NCBI GenBank assembly: GCA_026770025.1
Contig: JAMXDE010000003.1
Location: 1,488,001-1,552,000 of the forward strand
Length of the DNA: 64,000 nucleotides
From: Craspedostauros australis
Taxonomy: Eukaryota; Bacillariophyta; Bacillariophyceae; Mastogloiales; Achnanthaceae
Direction of reading: 5' to 3'
Every line of letters begins with the position of its first letter. Positions within the stretch are counted from its first letter, which is position 1. Below are positions 1 through 11,272 of the stretch, piece after piece. The translations under genes were made by a program, and so were the position numbers. The notes beneath the pieces were generated by a model that had not been told where the DNA came from, made no database searches, and saw only the letters and a list, made by a program, of their open reading frames with translations.

Positions 1-93
1 TCCATCTTCTTCGGCCTCTTCTGCGGAGCCGTGGGATTCCTGTCCAGCTTGTGGTTCACAAAGGCCATCTACAACGCCCTCAAGGTCGACTAA
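1..93 (+). CDS. C-terminal end of a TM9SF/EMP70 family endomembrane protein (5' partial)
   Basis: Reading from base 1 gives 30 residues and a TAA stop at 91-93. The piece is a hydrophobic helix (SIFFGLFCGAVGFLSS) followed by a short tail ending AIYNALKVD. This matches the last transmembrane helix and cytosolic tail of transmembrane-9 superfamily (nonaspanin, EMP70) proteins, which typically end in an aromatic/basic stretch followed by K-I/V-D/E. In that family the KxD tail binds COPI and keeps the protein in the Golgi/endosomal system. The bulk of the gene lies left of the window. The assignment rests on a short tail only, but the match in hydrophobicity, the IY before the tail and the terminal KVD is specific. 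Confidence 0.72.
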   Translation, partial: SIFFGLFCGAVGFLSSLWFTKAIYNALKVD

Positions 94-1712
94 GTCCTGC
101 GTTAGGCAGAGAGAGAGAGAGAGACAAAGAAAGAGCAAACGATACGACAAATACAAACACTCCACTCTCTAGAATAAAATCCAACACAAACAAATTCAGT
201 ATGGTAGAATCACATCCCTGGATATTGGTGGAACGCGATTGTGGTTTCCAGAGAGTGTCGTCACCGTTGGAAGTGATCAAAACACCTTGACCGGAGCGTC
301 GGAGCACTTCTACGAATATGTGCTTGAACTTGTATAGTAGTACCATGAGCGCTGGACGTGATCACAGGACGTCTCGCTTCAATGATCAACATGTCAACAA
401 TTCTGGAGAATCGAATGTTCTTGTGATTTCCAAAGATCTCTACTGGAGGGTTGGCACTTCCACAAGAGCCACAGTACTGCTTCAGTCTACCTAATGCGCC
501 TCTCTGCCAATAGAGAGAGAATCACAGCAGTATGTATAGTACAGTTGTATGTATTGTACAACAGATGGCTCTCAAAGATATCCTGATTCGGTTGGCCGAG
601 GTTGTACGGTACTCTCACATGCAATGCTGGGAAGACAGAACCATCCATCACCTCGTCATCAACACCCCTCCCACATCGCACAGGGACCTGGACGGGAAGA
701 TGCAGGGTTGCTGTTCCTTCATGTTTCTACTCCGACGTTTGTCGGCATGGAGCATGACCGCATGATGATGATTCACAATGTTATTCACAGCTTTGGCGCA
801 ATGGTTTCCGCACATGATTGCTTCCTCCGATGCGGCCTCCAATGGTGTCAACCCTCCGTCATCTGTGTCTTGTGTAGATTGTGAAGCAACCTCTTTGCTG
901 CTCCATTGGTGGGTAATACTCTTGCAAGCACTATTTGCACCTGCAACTATTGTCATCTGCGTTGCTATCGACAGAGCAGAAGAGAGCGTCGCCGACACAC
1001 GCGAACCCCATTCCTCGAAGTGCACCGTCTCGCGCTTCCGCCTTTGCGTCAGGCACCCATGCAAGATTGGTGTTGCGAATCTTCCCATTTGCATTCCAAT
1101 GGTGCTCCGACGTTGCACGATTGCTGCGTTCGGAAGATCGGTTTCGCCAGGTGGAGTGCGCGAGCATTGGAGGGATGCGTTATGTTGCGAAACATTGCTG
1201 AACACACATGACGAAATTCGGCAAAAATAACGTCTGGATAACCACCAACGACACGCACACCGTGTCACAGAGCATTTCGAATTATTCATTCTTATTCATC
1301 ATCACAAAATTTCGGCAGTGAACTCAACGTAGGTGGTTTGCTGTTGGTATTGCTGTTGGAGGGAACGGGAACGACGCGCACAGTGATGTGAGTGGAATCA
1401 ACATGGTTGGTGCTTCTCTTTGGGGATCACCAATTTCCTTGCGGGCGTTCACACAAACAAGCGTGAGGCAGGTTGCAGGTTGCTGACCAGATCGAAGCGC
1501 TGGAGCAAGCAAGAACACAAACAGGCAAGCAAGAAAGACAAGCAAGAAAGTCAAGCAAGCAAGAAAGCGGGCAGAGAGGGACAACAGTGTTTGTGCACAA
1601 TCCAGAACAACGACAGCACATCCCACGCCTCTACCAATACCAATACCAATACCAATAGAGAGAGAGAGAGAGAGAGAGCAACAGAACAGGCTCGCACCAA
1701 CAGAAGACGACC
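94..1712. other. Intergenic region with GA and ACCAAT microsatellites
   Basis: No convincing gene. A GA run at about 107-124 follows the upstream stop codon. Four ACCAAT units (1633-1656) run directly into an AG run (1657-1678), ending 35 nt before the LRR gene start, so they probably lie in its 5' leader. A minus-strand open frame at 648-1289 (213 aa, ATG start) has no recognisable domain and its Cys/His/Arg-rich composition looks like chance. Confidence 0.5.
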
Positions 1713-4700
1713 ATGGCCAACTACGAGTACGGGAGCGACGATTCGTCGGTGGAACTCCCACCACCACCACCCAGCATCCCTCCGTACGAGGAGCAGCTGA
1801 AGGTGTTCCAGGGAATGGCCGAGTTCGACAACGCCAAAGGCAACAAGGATGATCTCAGCGTCGAGATGGACGTCGACGACAGCGGCAGCGTGGAGGTGAT
1901 GCCCAGCATGGCCGTCAACAACCGCGGAATGGGAGACGACTTCAGCCAGGAGAACGAAGACGGCGATGGCGATGACGAGAACGAGGACGACATGAGCGAC
2001 GACGAGCCGCGCAGAGGCAACGGCCGCGCTCTGATCATGGGCGTCCTCCTTCTCTGCGTCGTGGCCATCATCCTGGGCGTGGGCTTCGGCACCAACGCCT
2101 TCGGAGACAACACCAGCACCTCGCGAGCCGCCGCGGATGTCCCGGGTTCCGCCATCGAAGATCCGGATGTGCGACCGGACCCAGTCGACGAGGAACCCGA
2201 GGACGAGCCCACCAATCCACCCAAGGACATCCCGGACATCGGGGACCCCGACACCGACGAGGCCGCCGAGCGCCTCGCCAGGCTCCAGACCTTCATGGAG
2301 GAGATGGCACCGACGGGAGAGGCCACCTTCGCCGATCCGCAGTCTCCGGAAACCCTGGCCCTCAAGTGGGTGGCCCAGGAGGATCCGCTGCAGCTCGAGC
2401 CGGACACCGCCGACAGCAGAATCCGCCTGCAACAGCGCTTCGGGCTCCTCGCCTTCTGGTTCCACTCGCAGTTCCAATGGGCCGATCAGACCGGATGGCT
2501 CGTCGAGGAGGATGAGTGCGCCTGGGTTGGCGTCGGCTGCGTCAGCGCCACCGATGCCCGCATGCGCCGCCGACTGCAGGCGGACGCCAACTCAACCCTC
2601 AACGTCGTCGTCGAGATCGACATGGACGACAACAACGTCAACGGCGTTCTGCCGGACGCCCTCGGCATGATCCCCTTCCTCACGCGTGTCAGCCTCGGCG
2701 ACAACCAGATCAGCGGATCCATCCCCGCCGGTCTCCTGCAGCTCGAATTCCTCGAGCAGCTCTACCTCAACGAGAATCTCATCACTGGCGACTTCAGCAC
2801 CCTAGACTTCTCCGGACTCAAGGCCATCCGCGTCCTCGATCTCACCGACAACAGCCTGGAAGGCGCCTTCCCAGACTCGCTCTTCACACTCGTCACTCTG
2901 GAGAGCCTGGTCTTGGACTTCAACGACCTTGTGGGTCCAATCCCGGCTGCCGTTGGTGACCTCGTTGCTTTGGGTACGTGAACTGCTGCCATTGCTCGCA
3001 GGTGGTGACGTTCAACGCGTCGGATGCTCAATCCACACGATCTTGTGTCGATGCCTCTCATCACGGTCAATATGTCAAGCATCCACCTCACCGATATCTC
3101 TTTCTTTTTCTTTTTCACCACCCCATCTCACTCACCGACTTTCATATCACAGAGCGCATGACCATGGGCCACAACAAGATCGGAGGCAGCCTCCCAGCCG
3201 AGCTCGGATTGCTCACCAACTTGCTCGTGCTTTGGTTGGACAACAACGAGATCACAGGCAACCTCCCTGATGAAATCGGCGACATGGAGAGATTGGCCGT
3301 CCTCGACCTCAACGACAACGCCATCGTCGGCGAGGTACGTCTTCAGAGTCTCGTGTATTCAATATTCAATATTCATGTCATAGTTTGCGCTTGAGCTATT
3401 GCTTCTGGTCACTCACTCACTCACTCGCTTCTCTACTCAATGTCCACGCACCCATCCACACAATGCCCCGTTACCTTCTCCGACTCACAGATGCCAAGCA
3501 CCATCTCCACCCTTGCCATCCTTCAAGTCCTTCAATTGGCCAGAAACCAAATGGACGGACCTTTGCCAGCCAGCATGTCCGATCTCGACCAGCTCTTCCG
3601 CCTTGACCTGGACGGCAATGGCTTCACCGGCACCATCCCAGACTTCAGCGCGGCCACCAACATGCAGAGATTCAGACTCGGATTCAACAACTTCGACCCC
3701 CAGGATTTCCCAGCCTACGTCACCCTCATGACGGGACTCACCCACCTCGAGTTGCAGCAGTGCAACCTCGCTGGCGAGCTCCCAGATGGCATGGGCAACC
3801 TCGACTCGATGAGAATCCTCGATCTATCTGCCAACTTCCTCGAGGGCGCGATCCCAGCCGGCATCGCCAACGGCCCTCTCGAGGACCTCATCCTCCACGA
3901 CAACAACTTCAATGGACCGATCCCATTCGAGATCACCCTCGTCGATACCCTCGAGCGTCTGGTGCTGCACGACAACAACCTTGAAGGCGTTCTGCCGCTG
4001 TCCTTAGGTGACCTCACCAACCTCGTCGTTCTCTCCCTCCAGAACAACAATCTCGAAGGGGCGATTCCAGAGTCCATCACCGCCATGACACTGCTGGAAG
4101 TGATCGATATGAGCGAAAATGACTTGACCGGCAACATCCCAGAGAGCATTGGAAATTTGGTCAACGTCCGTAAGTGATACCTGTAGCGTATGATACAGTG
4201 CAACATCATGATAGAATGCATGATGGAATGCATGGCAGAGTGCAATGGCGTTATCTCGGGACCTGTCTCCTCTTTGGTTTACGAACGATTGAAAGATGAC
4301 TTGCACTCTGTTCCATTGTTGATGACTATCGCATGCACTGACTTTGTGCTCCCTATTTTGTCTTTCTTGACACTATTCGCTCTCCTTCGGCTGAATCCCA
4401 TGCATCACATTGCATCCAATGGCCACAGGCGAGTTCTCCCTCAGAACCAACGGCATCACTGGTGCCATCCCTGATTCCTTGAGCAACATGGTGAACCTCC
4501 AGATGCTCGATCTGTCCAACAACCAGTTCGTCGGTGGTCTCCCAGAGAACTTCACCGACCTCATCGGACTCGTTCTTCTTGATCTGTCCAACAACTTCTT
4601 CACCGACACCATCCCAGAAGACATCGGCAACCTCGCCAACTTGGTCGTCCTCCGCCTTCACACCAACTACGCCAGCGACAACAACGTGGGCTTCTCCGGA

Positions 4701-5045
4701 CCAATCCCACCGTCCATCGGTCTGATGACGGGCCTCACCGACCTCGAGATCCACTCGACGCCCCTGTCCGGCGAGCTCCCCGCGGAGCTCGGAATGCTGA
4801 CGAAGCTGCAGACGTTCAGCGTGCAGTTCACCGAGACCCGGGGCGCCATCCCAGTCGAGCTCGCCAGCATCCCAACACTGACTACCGTGAACCTCTTTGG
4901 CACCCAGCTCACCGGCGGCGTCCCAACCGAGATGTGTGCCAACAACCCGTTCATCCGCGCCGACTGTCTCATGGGATGCAGCTGCTGCCAGGCATGCTTC
5001 GATCCTAACGCCACAGCTGGCGGAAACACCGACGCCGACGCCTAA
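1713..5045 (+). CDS. Leucine-rich-repeat single-pass membrane protein, 4 exons
   Basis: Exons 1713-2973, 3153-3334, 3491-4169 and 4429-5045 join in frame to 912 residues. All three introns are GT-AG, and each junction restores the LRR pattern (for example VALE|RMTMGHNKIGG). The N-terminus is acidic and Pro-rich (residues 1-100), followed by one hydrophobic helix at about 104-126 (LIMGVLLLCVVAIILGVGFG). Then comes an acidic spacer and a cap motif WxGVxC (about residues 268-274), followed by about 18-20 plant-type LRRs of the form LxxLxLxxNxLxGxIP. The C-terminus carries a Cys cluster (GCSCCQAC). There is no kinase domain. The layout suggests a type II protein with an extracellular LRR ectodomain, perhaps for recognition or adhesion; that role is inference. 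Start: ATG in good context (gaccATGGcc), with no upstream coding signal. Confidence 0.9.
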
Positions 5046-5856
5046 ATCCGTATCCTCTTTGGCTTTGATGATACGTGTAGGACTCCCCCTCAACATTAGT
5101 GTCCAACCAATCAATCAGTCAATCAAGGCCGCCACAGTGATGTTTTCCACAGACGCAGACACATACGATACCAAGCAGACGATGGATGAAAACGAAATGG
5201 ACAAACCGTCCAGGAATGAATGTGTTCGCGGCAGGATGGCTCTTTGGTTCTCGCAATCAACTGCTCGACCCCATACGATAGTAACTGTTAAATTTGCGTA
5301 TATAATATTCTATTATATTATATAGTAGTAGCATCACACCAGCACTCACACGCAGTGCAACATGGCGCGAGTTCATGCAATGTGAAATGGTCAGTACAGC
5401 CTTCGACTACTACTCGCATTCATCCAGTACCATCGTCAGTGAGGAAAACAGACAAATGCCCCATTTTGCGTTCCACGTTTCTCTTGTTGCGTGTGGTACA
5501 TGAGAACCCAAGATACACGATTGGAATTTGCCGCCAGCCCAACGACAGTTCGATTTCCCCTTGTCTCTGCGTGTTGCCGTGCTCTCCCAGTTCCATCGTG
5601 TGAGTGCGATCAATTGGTGCAAGAGTGCAGCGAGGGAGAGAAGCGGGCAAGATCACCACGAAACCCAACCAAAGCAGTTTCCCACCAAGAATGCAAAGAA
5701 GAGCACCACTATCCACGCAACCATGCGATCATAATCGTGGTGCACCGCCATACTGCATACTCCATGCTCCATGCTCTATGCTCCACGCTATTTCAATACT
5801 CTGCCTCAGTTTAGCCCAGCGTGAGGTTGCCGTTGGTGTCATACCGCAGTAGAGCA
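5046..5856. other. Intergenic region between LRR gene and helicase gene
   Basis: No gene seen. It contains an AT-rich patch at about 5298-5326 and repeated ATGCTCC/CATACTCC-like words near 5750-5790. Short open frames here lack codon structure or domains. Confidence 0.5.
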
Positions 5857-8769
5857 ATGATGCAGCACGCACATCCCCACGCTGCGCCGCAACAACCGCA
5901 ATCCAACCCCCGATCCAGCAAGAACGGATCGCGCGGCGCCCATCGACAGCAGCCTGCTGCCATGAACAGCCATGAGCGCCCCGCCATGGAATCCAAGAGC
6001 ATCCTGGCCGATTCCTACGTCCCCATGTCGTACCGCGCGATCAACCTGCACAAGGTGGCGCGAGTGCTGCCGACGCGCGGCATGCCCAACATGGATCCCA
6101 TGTTGCAGCGCACGCGGGAGACGGTGATCCCGTATCACCCGTGCATCTGCAAGTCGCCTGGTTCGGAGCCCGGTCAGCTCAACGCAGCGGCGCAGCATCC
6201 CCTGCTGCGGCCGCTGTACCGATGTCCGCCCGACATGTACTTCGCCGTGCAGACGTACAGCAAGACGCTGTGTCGCAACCAGGTCATGAATCCGCTTCCG
6301 GCCGTGGAGGATGGCTTTCAGGCTTGCACGGACGAGTTCGTGGCCACCTACTTCCGCGCCATGAGGATGTGGCTGGACAACGAGCGGTCGGAGAACATGA
6401 TCCTCTTCGAGCGCTATTCCGTGTACAACCATCTCGTGCATGTCAGCTGGAACACGTACCCCCGCTCTCCCACCGATGGCGCCATCGGTCCCAGCAGCTG
6501 CCTTGCCACCATCTCCATCCCAGGCATTGCCGACGCGCGTCCCGAGCTGCGCATCGGCGACATCTGCCTGCTGCGGCCCATGACACCCATCTCGCTGCCC
6601 AGCTTCATGGTCAGCAACGAGCTATTTCAGAACTTCGGCACCACGGTGGAGATCCGGTCGCAGATCGTCGCCGTGGTTCGCAGCCGCAACGGCCAAGACG
6701 ACAAGGTGGCCATCACGTGGTTCCTGCCGCCGTTCGCCGGGGGCATGCAGATCTCCTATCCCAGTGCCAGGTACAACGTGCGCTTCGTTCCCAGCACGCA
6801 GAGGCACTCCAGCTGCATCACCGCGCTGCAGTGGTTGAGCTCGCTGCCGCCCTCGTGCTGCGAGGCGCTGCTGCTGCCAAGCCAAGAACCGCTACTTCCC
6901 AGCAACACGCTTCAGCCAGCCTTCACCGCAGTGCACATGACAGCATCCAAAGGGACAGCCACCACGGTGGATGCAGCGCCCAGACTCAACAGGTTCCAGC
7001 AGCAGCTCGTCGATACCACGGTGGCAAGAACGAGAAACCCCTCTGCCACGATGCGCCCTCCCGTCATCCTCACCGGACCGGCCGGAACGGGCAAGACCAA
7101 GGCCCTGCTGGCCAGTATCGCGGAATGCATCAAGCTTCCTGGAGTTCGCATCTTGGTCTGCACCCCTAGCCACACTGCATGCAACGTCATCACGCAGAGG
7201 CTCGGCGAGCAGCTGGGGCTGGACCAGTCGCAGCTCTTCCGCCTGTTGGACTGCTCGCGTCCCATCTCCACGATTCCGTCCGCCATCATCCAGTACTGCT
7301 GTCAGGATGATACCATCGGCGCCTTCTCCATGCCATCGTCACGGGATCTGTTGCGATTCTCCATCGTCGTGTGCACCTGCCACGATGCCCACATGCTCTA
7401 CGACGCGGGCGTCACCAACTACGAGCTCCGCGAACGCCGCCAGTGCTTCCATACCTGGTTCGACGACCAAATGGATCGATCCAACCTCGCCCTGCCATCG
7501 AATGGACGCCTGCGTGGCGTGGATCAACCGCACTTCACACATCTCTACTTCGACGAGGCCTCGCAGGCCACGGAGGCCGAATCCAGCATCCCGCTCAGCG
7601 TCGTCGTCGATCCCAAGGCCGTGCGCGCTGCCGAGATCGTTCTCATCGGCGATCCGCGACAGCTCAGTCCCAAGGTGTATTCTCATTCCGCGGCCGTGGC
7701 AGGGCTGCAAACGCCCTGGATGGAGCGTCTCCTGCAGCTGCCCATCTACAGCGGGGATCTCACGGAAGGCACCGACATGCTGGGTCCGCAACTCAACAGC
7801 GTCGAGGACTTCGTGTCCCAGGCCTTGCACCAGTATCCCTTGGCGACCTTCATGTCGATGAATTACAGAGGCCATCCCGCCTTCCTCATGATGATATCGG
7901 CGTTGTTCTATTTCGACCGGCTGCAGAGCGCAAAGGGATTCGATGAGTTCGAGCAGGCGTCTAACGCAACGCCGGAGACTCTCAAGCTGCGGGCATCAAT
8001 CAAGACGCTGTTCCGGCACAGGACATTCGGACTCGGGAATGTTCCCATTCTGGATGCCAGCGCGCTCAACATCCCTATGCTGCGATGTCATGAACCTCGT
8101 TCTTGGCCCATCCACTTTCACGGCACGGTAGGCAAGGACGTGTCCATCACCGTCGAGACCTTCTGCGGCGAAGACTCGTGGTGCAACGAAGATGAGGCCG
8201 ACAGTGTCTGCAAGATCGTCACGAGCTTCGTGCAATCCGGCATCTCCACGGCCAAGATCGGTGTCATGGCGCCGTTCCGTGGTCAGGTCGTGCTCATCCG
8301 CCGCATGCTGCGAAAGCTGGGGTACAACGCCCTCAACGTCGGCACCATCGAGGATTACCAAGCGGTGGAGTACTCTGTCATCGTCCTCAGCTTGACGCGT
8401 TGCAGCACGGATTTCATTTCCAACGATGTCTGGAAGCGCATCGGCGTCTTCCGGCAACCCAAACGGGCCAACGTCGCCATGACGCGCGCCGAGGAGGCGT
8501 TCGTCGTCGTCGGCAATCCCAGCACCATGCTGGCTGATGTTGTCTGGAGACAGTGGCTGTTCTTTTGCGCGCGCAACGGGCTGTGGACGGGGGCGGGCAT
8601 GGGTGCTTTGCAAGGCTTCGTCGCAGGCAGATCTTTGACAAACACGAAGCCGTACATGACAGACAGGGACAAGTACATGGAGGATAACACCAAGACAGCT
8701 GGCTTCGATGATCATGAAGACATCGTCGTGAGTTCGATGGAACGGATTTTTATGCCTCACGTCGAGTAA
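5857..8769 (+). CDS. Superfamily 1 RNA/DNA helicase (UPF1/MOV10-like)
   Basis: Single-exon gene of 970 aa. The frame is open upstream to a GTG at 5821, but the first ATG is at 5857. SF1 motifs appear in order: Walker A GPAGTGKTK (about residue 406), motif II FDEASQATEAE (about 565, DEAx form), motif III IGDPRQLSP (about 598), MNYRGHP (about 667), IEDYQAVEYSVIVLS (about 830) and RANVAMTRAEEA (about 869). The ATP-binding and hydrolysis residues are all present. The roughly 400-residue N-terminal region has no motif I recognise. The family contains 5'-3' helicases that act on RNA (nonsense-mediated decay, small-RNA pathways) or on nucleic acid in the nucleus. MOV10-like is my best guess from the DEAS box, but UPF1, HELZ and SEN1 relatives cannot be separated by eye. 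Confidence 0.9.
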   Translation: MMQHAHPHAAPQQPQSNPRSSKNGSRGAHRQQPAAMNSHERPAMESKSILADSYVPMSYRAINLHKVARVLPTRGMPNMDPMLQRTRETVIPYHPCICKSPGSEPGQLNAAAQHPLLRPLYRCPPDMYFAVQTYSKTLCRNQVMNPLPAVEDGFQACTDEFVATYFRAMRMWLDNERSENMILFERYSVYNHLVHVSWNTYPRSPTDGAIGPSSCLATISIPGIADARPELRIGDICLLRPMTPISLPSFMVSNELFQNFGTTVEIRSQIVAVVRSRNGQDDKVAITWFLPPFAGGMQISYPSARYNVRFVPSTQRHSSCITALQWLSSLPPSCCEALLLPSQEPLLPSNTLQPAFTAVHMTASKGTATTVDAAPRLNRFQQQLVDTTVARTRNPSATMRPPVILTGPAGTGKTKALLASIAECIKLPGVRILVCTPSHTACNVITQRLGEQLGLDQSQLFRLLDCSRPISTIPSAIIQYCCQDDTIGAFSMPSSRDLLRFSIVVCTCHDAHMLYDAGVTNYELRERRQCFHTWFDDQMDRSNLALPSNGRLRGVDQPHFTHLYFDEASQATEAESSIPLSVVVDPKAVRAAEIVLIGDPRQLSPKVYSHSAAVAGLQTPWMERLLQLPIYSGDLTEGTDMLGPQLNSVEDFVSQALHQYPLATFMSMNYRGHPAFLMMISALFYFDRLQSAKGFDEFEQASNATPETLKLRASIKTLFRHRTFGLGNVPILDASALNIPMLRCHEPRSWPIHFHGTVGKDVSITVETFCGEDSWCNEDEADSVCKIVTSFVQSGISTAKIGVMAPFRGQVVLIRRMLRKLGYNALNVGTIEDYQAVEYSVIVLSLTRCSTDFISNDVWKRIGVFRQPKRANVAMTRAEEAFVVVGNPSTMLADVVWRQWLFFCARNGLWTGAGMGALQGFVAGRSLTNTKPYMTDRDKYMEDNTKTAGFDDHEDIVVSSMERIFMPHVE

Positions 8770-8959
8770 ATTCAAACGCAAGCGATGTGCAGCAGGAGTA
8801 TTATGCAATGATACTTTCAGCCTGGCCAATGGCTTGTTTGGAGTCGTTGGTTGCCATGTGATTGTTACTATTATTGTATAGTGATGTGTGAATGTAGAAC
8901 ACTAGTATGTTTTGTAGCATTTCTGTTTTGCTTTTTGATGCAGGCTTTGACCATCCAAC

Positions 8960-9883
8960 TCAACCTGCAGGTGTTGGATGCTTCAGTCCGGATAATGGCC
9001 CTTTCGGTTGGAGGATTGTCCCATCCTCCGGTTGTTGCGCCCAGTATCCATCTCCGTAGGAGGCGAACAGTTCCTCGCCAGGTCGGATGCCCCGCTTCGC
9101 AACAACGATGGCGCACAGTCGATGCGGTTCGTACATGCAATTCACCACATCTTCGTTCAACGGATCGTTGATGTACCGGGCCTTGATGCGATGCACCGGT
9201 CCAGGATCAACGAATATTCCCTCCAGGATGGCCATCAAGTATCCCCTATCCTTCAACCGTTTGACGGATGCGTAGGTGTGGACATGGCCAGTGTAGATGC
9301 AGATCGGGGTTCCTTTCGGAATGATCTGGTCATCATTGTCGTCGTCTTTGTTGTCGTCTTTGTTGTCGTCGTTGTTGTCATTGTTGTTGTCATTGGTGGT
9401 GGCGGCGGTGCATGTTGGGGTATCCCTTCTCATCAGTTCCGGTTCATAAAACAAGCCCAATCCTGCATTTGGGACTTGGCTCGTTTTGGACACGAGGTGA
9501 TCATCCAGCAGCTGCTTGTGAGGAGGGAGGTGATGATTCATAGTCTCCCGAACGGTTTGGCATCGTTGCGTCAACACGGCAAGGTCGTCCTGCTCGGAAC
9601 GGAACAGATCCAGGTCTTCTTGATGGCACAATGCTTCGGTGCTCGGACGGATCGCCAGTTCGTGCCATTTCTCCAGCTGCTCAAGACGATGGAAGAGCGT
9701 TGCGAAGCTGTCTGATGATGATGACGACGACAACGATGATGATTGTTGTTGTTGTTGTTGATGATGTTGCTGCTGTTGGTAGTGGTGGTTGATGTTGTCC
9801 TGGAGGAACGGGAAAAGAGGCTGCTCCTTTTCTTCCATTCGAATGGATGCGATGTCTTGGATAGGAGAGATTCTCGTCGTCAT
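8960..9883 (-). CDS. SET-domain protein with poly-Gln and poly-Asp/Asn tracts
   Basis: Single exon, 307 aa, ATG at 9883. The N-terminal third is low complexity (Gln-His runs, then a Ser run). From about residue 135 a SET-like fold follows: PNAGLGLF (N-SET), then IPKGTPICIYTG, ARYINDPLNEDVVNC and GEELFASYGDGYW. These contain the family's Asn-His/Cys-type SAM pocket and the catalytic-type Tyr near the C-terminus. A run of roughly 30 Asp/Asn/Lys residues interrupts the SET domain between the N-SET strand and IPKGT. No pre-SET or post-SET Cys cluster is visible. It is probably a protein lysine methyltransferase of unknown substrate. It runs tail-to-tail with the helicase gene, with a 190-nt gap. 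Confidence 0.82.
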   Translation of the reverse strand: MTTRISPIQDIASIRMEEKEQPLFPFLQDNINHHYQQQQHHQQQQQQSSSLSSSSSSDSFATLFHRLEQLEKWHELAIRPSTEALCHQEDLDLFRSEQDDLAVLTQRCQTVRETMNHHLPPHKQLLDDHLVSKTSQVPNAGLGLFYEPELMRRDTPTCTAATTNDNNNDNNDDNKDDNKDDDNDDQIIPKGTPICIYTGHVHTYASVKRLKDRGYLMAILEGIFVDPGPVHRIKARYINDPLNEDVVNCMYEPHRLCAIVVAKRGIRPGEELFASYGDGYWAQQPEDGTILQPKGPLSGLKHPTPAG

Positions 9884-10795
9884 CTTGGCTGTCTGAGACT
9901 ACTGATGAAGTATTCGTGTGTTGCGTTGAGCAGCGGAGGAGAGAAGAGGAGAGTTGGCAGAACCACACTCATGGCATGAAGGTTGGAGCTTCCATCCCCC
10001 CCTCAATTGAATGCGGCATCGTGTGTGATGATGTGATGGATAGCGGGTCGCAAGTATTAGTACGGTGCGGTATGGTATGTACATACGCTTGGATGGCATT
10101 GGCAAGCGTCTCTCCCCTCTCTCATTCGATCGACAACAACTCACGACAGCACACAAGGATGAAGCGTGAATGACTGAATTGAAGCTATCCACGAATGCAT
10201 CAAAATGATGACGATTGGTCTCAAATTCGTCTCGAGAGGATACCATCGGATTGACTCGCTCGAATCAGAAGGCGACGGAGAACATCCTGGTGACTCTGAG
10301 CGAGTACGACGAACCACGTCAGGTCTTCTGTTTCCTGCGTGCAACCTCGAAGAACCGCCACGTCCAACACTTGTGTGTCAAAGAATGATTCTTTGTTCTC
10401 CGTTGTGTTCGTCGCATGTGGCCACCTCAGCGAAGGCCGTGGCTGATGCTTAAATGAGAGTGGCAACAAGGAAGCCTTCTTCGGAACGTTGGGATGCCAC
10501 CACAGAGAAACCGCCTCGGAGATGTTGGGAGTCATCACGTGACGTCAAGATGTCTTCCAGAAGAGATGCGAAGTTCCCAACATCCGATCGACCTCACCTC
10601 GTCACAAAAGTTTCGCCCTTGTCCGCGCCGTTGATTACCGCACTGGGTGGTCGTAGAGTCAGTCTCGTGGAGTGTTTTGCCTACGCTGTGACACGAGCGC
10701 ATCAGCTCGAACTTGATGACGGAAGAGATCTCCACTGACCGCACTCACAAATAACAATCACAGCCGAAAGCAACAACAACAGCAACAAAATCACG
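9884..10795. promoter_or_regulatory. Divergent intergenic region with a perfect CRE palindrome (TGACGTCA)
   Basis: This spacer separates the SET gene (-) from the gene at 10796 (+). A perfect TGACGTCA palindrome lies at 10540-10547 and overlaps CACGTG (10536-10541), about 250 nt before the 10796 ATG. In Phaeodactylum, TGACGT-type elements bound by bZIP factors control CO2-responsive promoters. Any role here is inference from the motif. No gene seen in the spacer. Confidence 0.3.
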
Positions 10796-11272
10796 ATGGA
10801 CACTTTGACCACCTCAACCTCCCCAGCCACAGCTGCCTTGCACGCAGCCCTCGCCATCTCCGAATCACGATGCATACCACCAACACCTACCGACGCACTG
10901 GACTTCATGATGAGCAAACCCATGATCTGGTTCGACAAGGGCAGCTGCTTCGACACAACCGACAACGACCGCTGCAGTACACTGAAGAGAGGACGCGACG
11001 GCATCAACCTCAGGACTTCGTTCAACATGGCGTCTCTCATGGCCGAGTCCATCCCAATCGCCGAGGACATCGAGTTCCCAAAGATTGAGTGGGACGGCAG
11101 CATCGTCTCACAGAAGGACGACGACGAAGAGGAAAACGAGAGAGACATCGATGCCATCCTCATCAGACCATCGAAGCGCCGATGCTCTGGCTTGACCCGA
11201 TCCAAGCGAATTGTATCTAACCTCTCCCGGAACCTCGGCAGAAGGGTCTCCCTCGACTCCCTGGCAAACTAG
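10796..11272 (+). CDS. Small conserved-looking protein of unknown function
   Basis: Single exon of 158 aa, ATG at 10796 after a purine-poor CA-rich leader. The family is not recognised with certainty. Visible traits are a central block WFDKGSCFDTTDNDRC, then FNMASLMAESIPIAEDIEFP and IEWDG, an acidic stretch (DDDEEENERD), and a basic C-terminus (RPSKRRCSGLTRSKR, LGRRVSLDSL). The tail ends in a potential RRVSLD phosphorylation site. There is no signal peptide or membrane segment. Codon regularity and the alternation of short motifs with low complexity resemble small lineage-specific diatom proteins. The basic tail could be a nuclear localisation signal (inference). Confidence 0.65.
   Translation: MDTLTTSTSPATAALHAALAISESRCIPPTPTDALDFMMSKPMIWFDKGSCFDTTDNDRCSTLKRGRDGINLRTSFNMASLMAESIPIAEDIEFPKIEWDGSIVSQKDDDEEENERDIDAILIRPSKRRCSGLTRSKRIVSNLSRNLGRRVSLDSLAN

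Noticed and set aside
648..1289. 213-aa minus-strand open frame with ATG start
   Set aside because: No domain, Cys/His/Arg-rich composition, overlapping plus-strand frames of similar size; not enough to call a gene.
1551..2477. 308-aa minus-strand frame opposite LRR exon 1
   Set aside because: Antisense shadow of a GC-rich, strongly biased exon; Val/Leu/Gly repeats follow from the acidic codons on the other strand.
5821..5856. Upstream extension of the helicase frame
   Set aside because: Begins with GTG, which is not a usual start in nuclear genes; first ATG is 5857.
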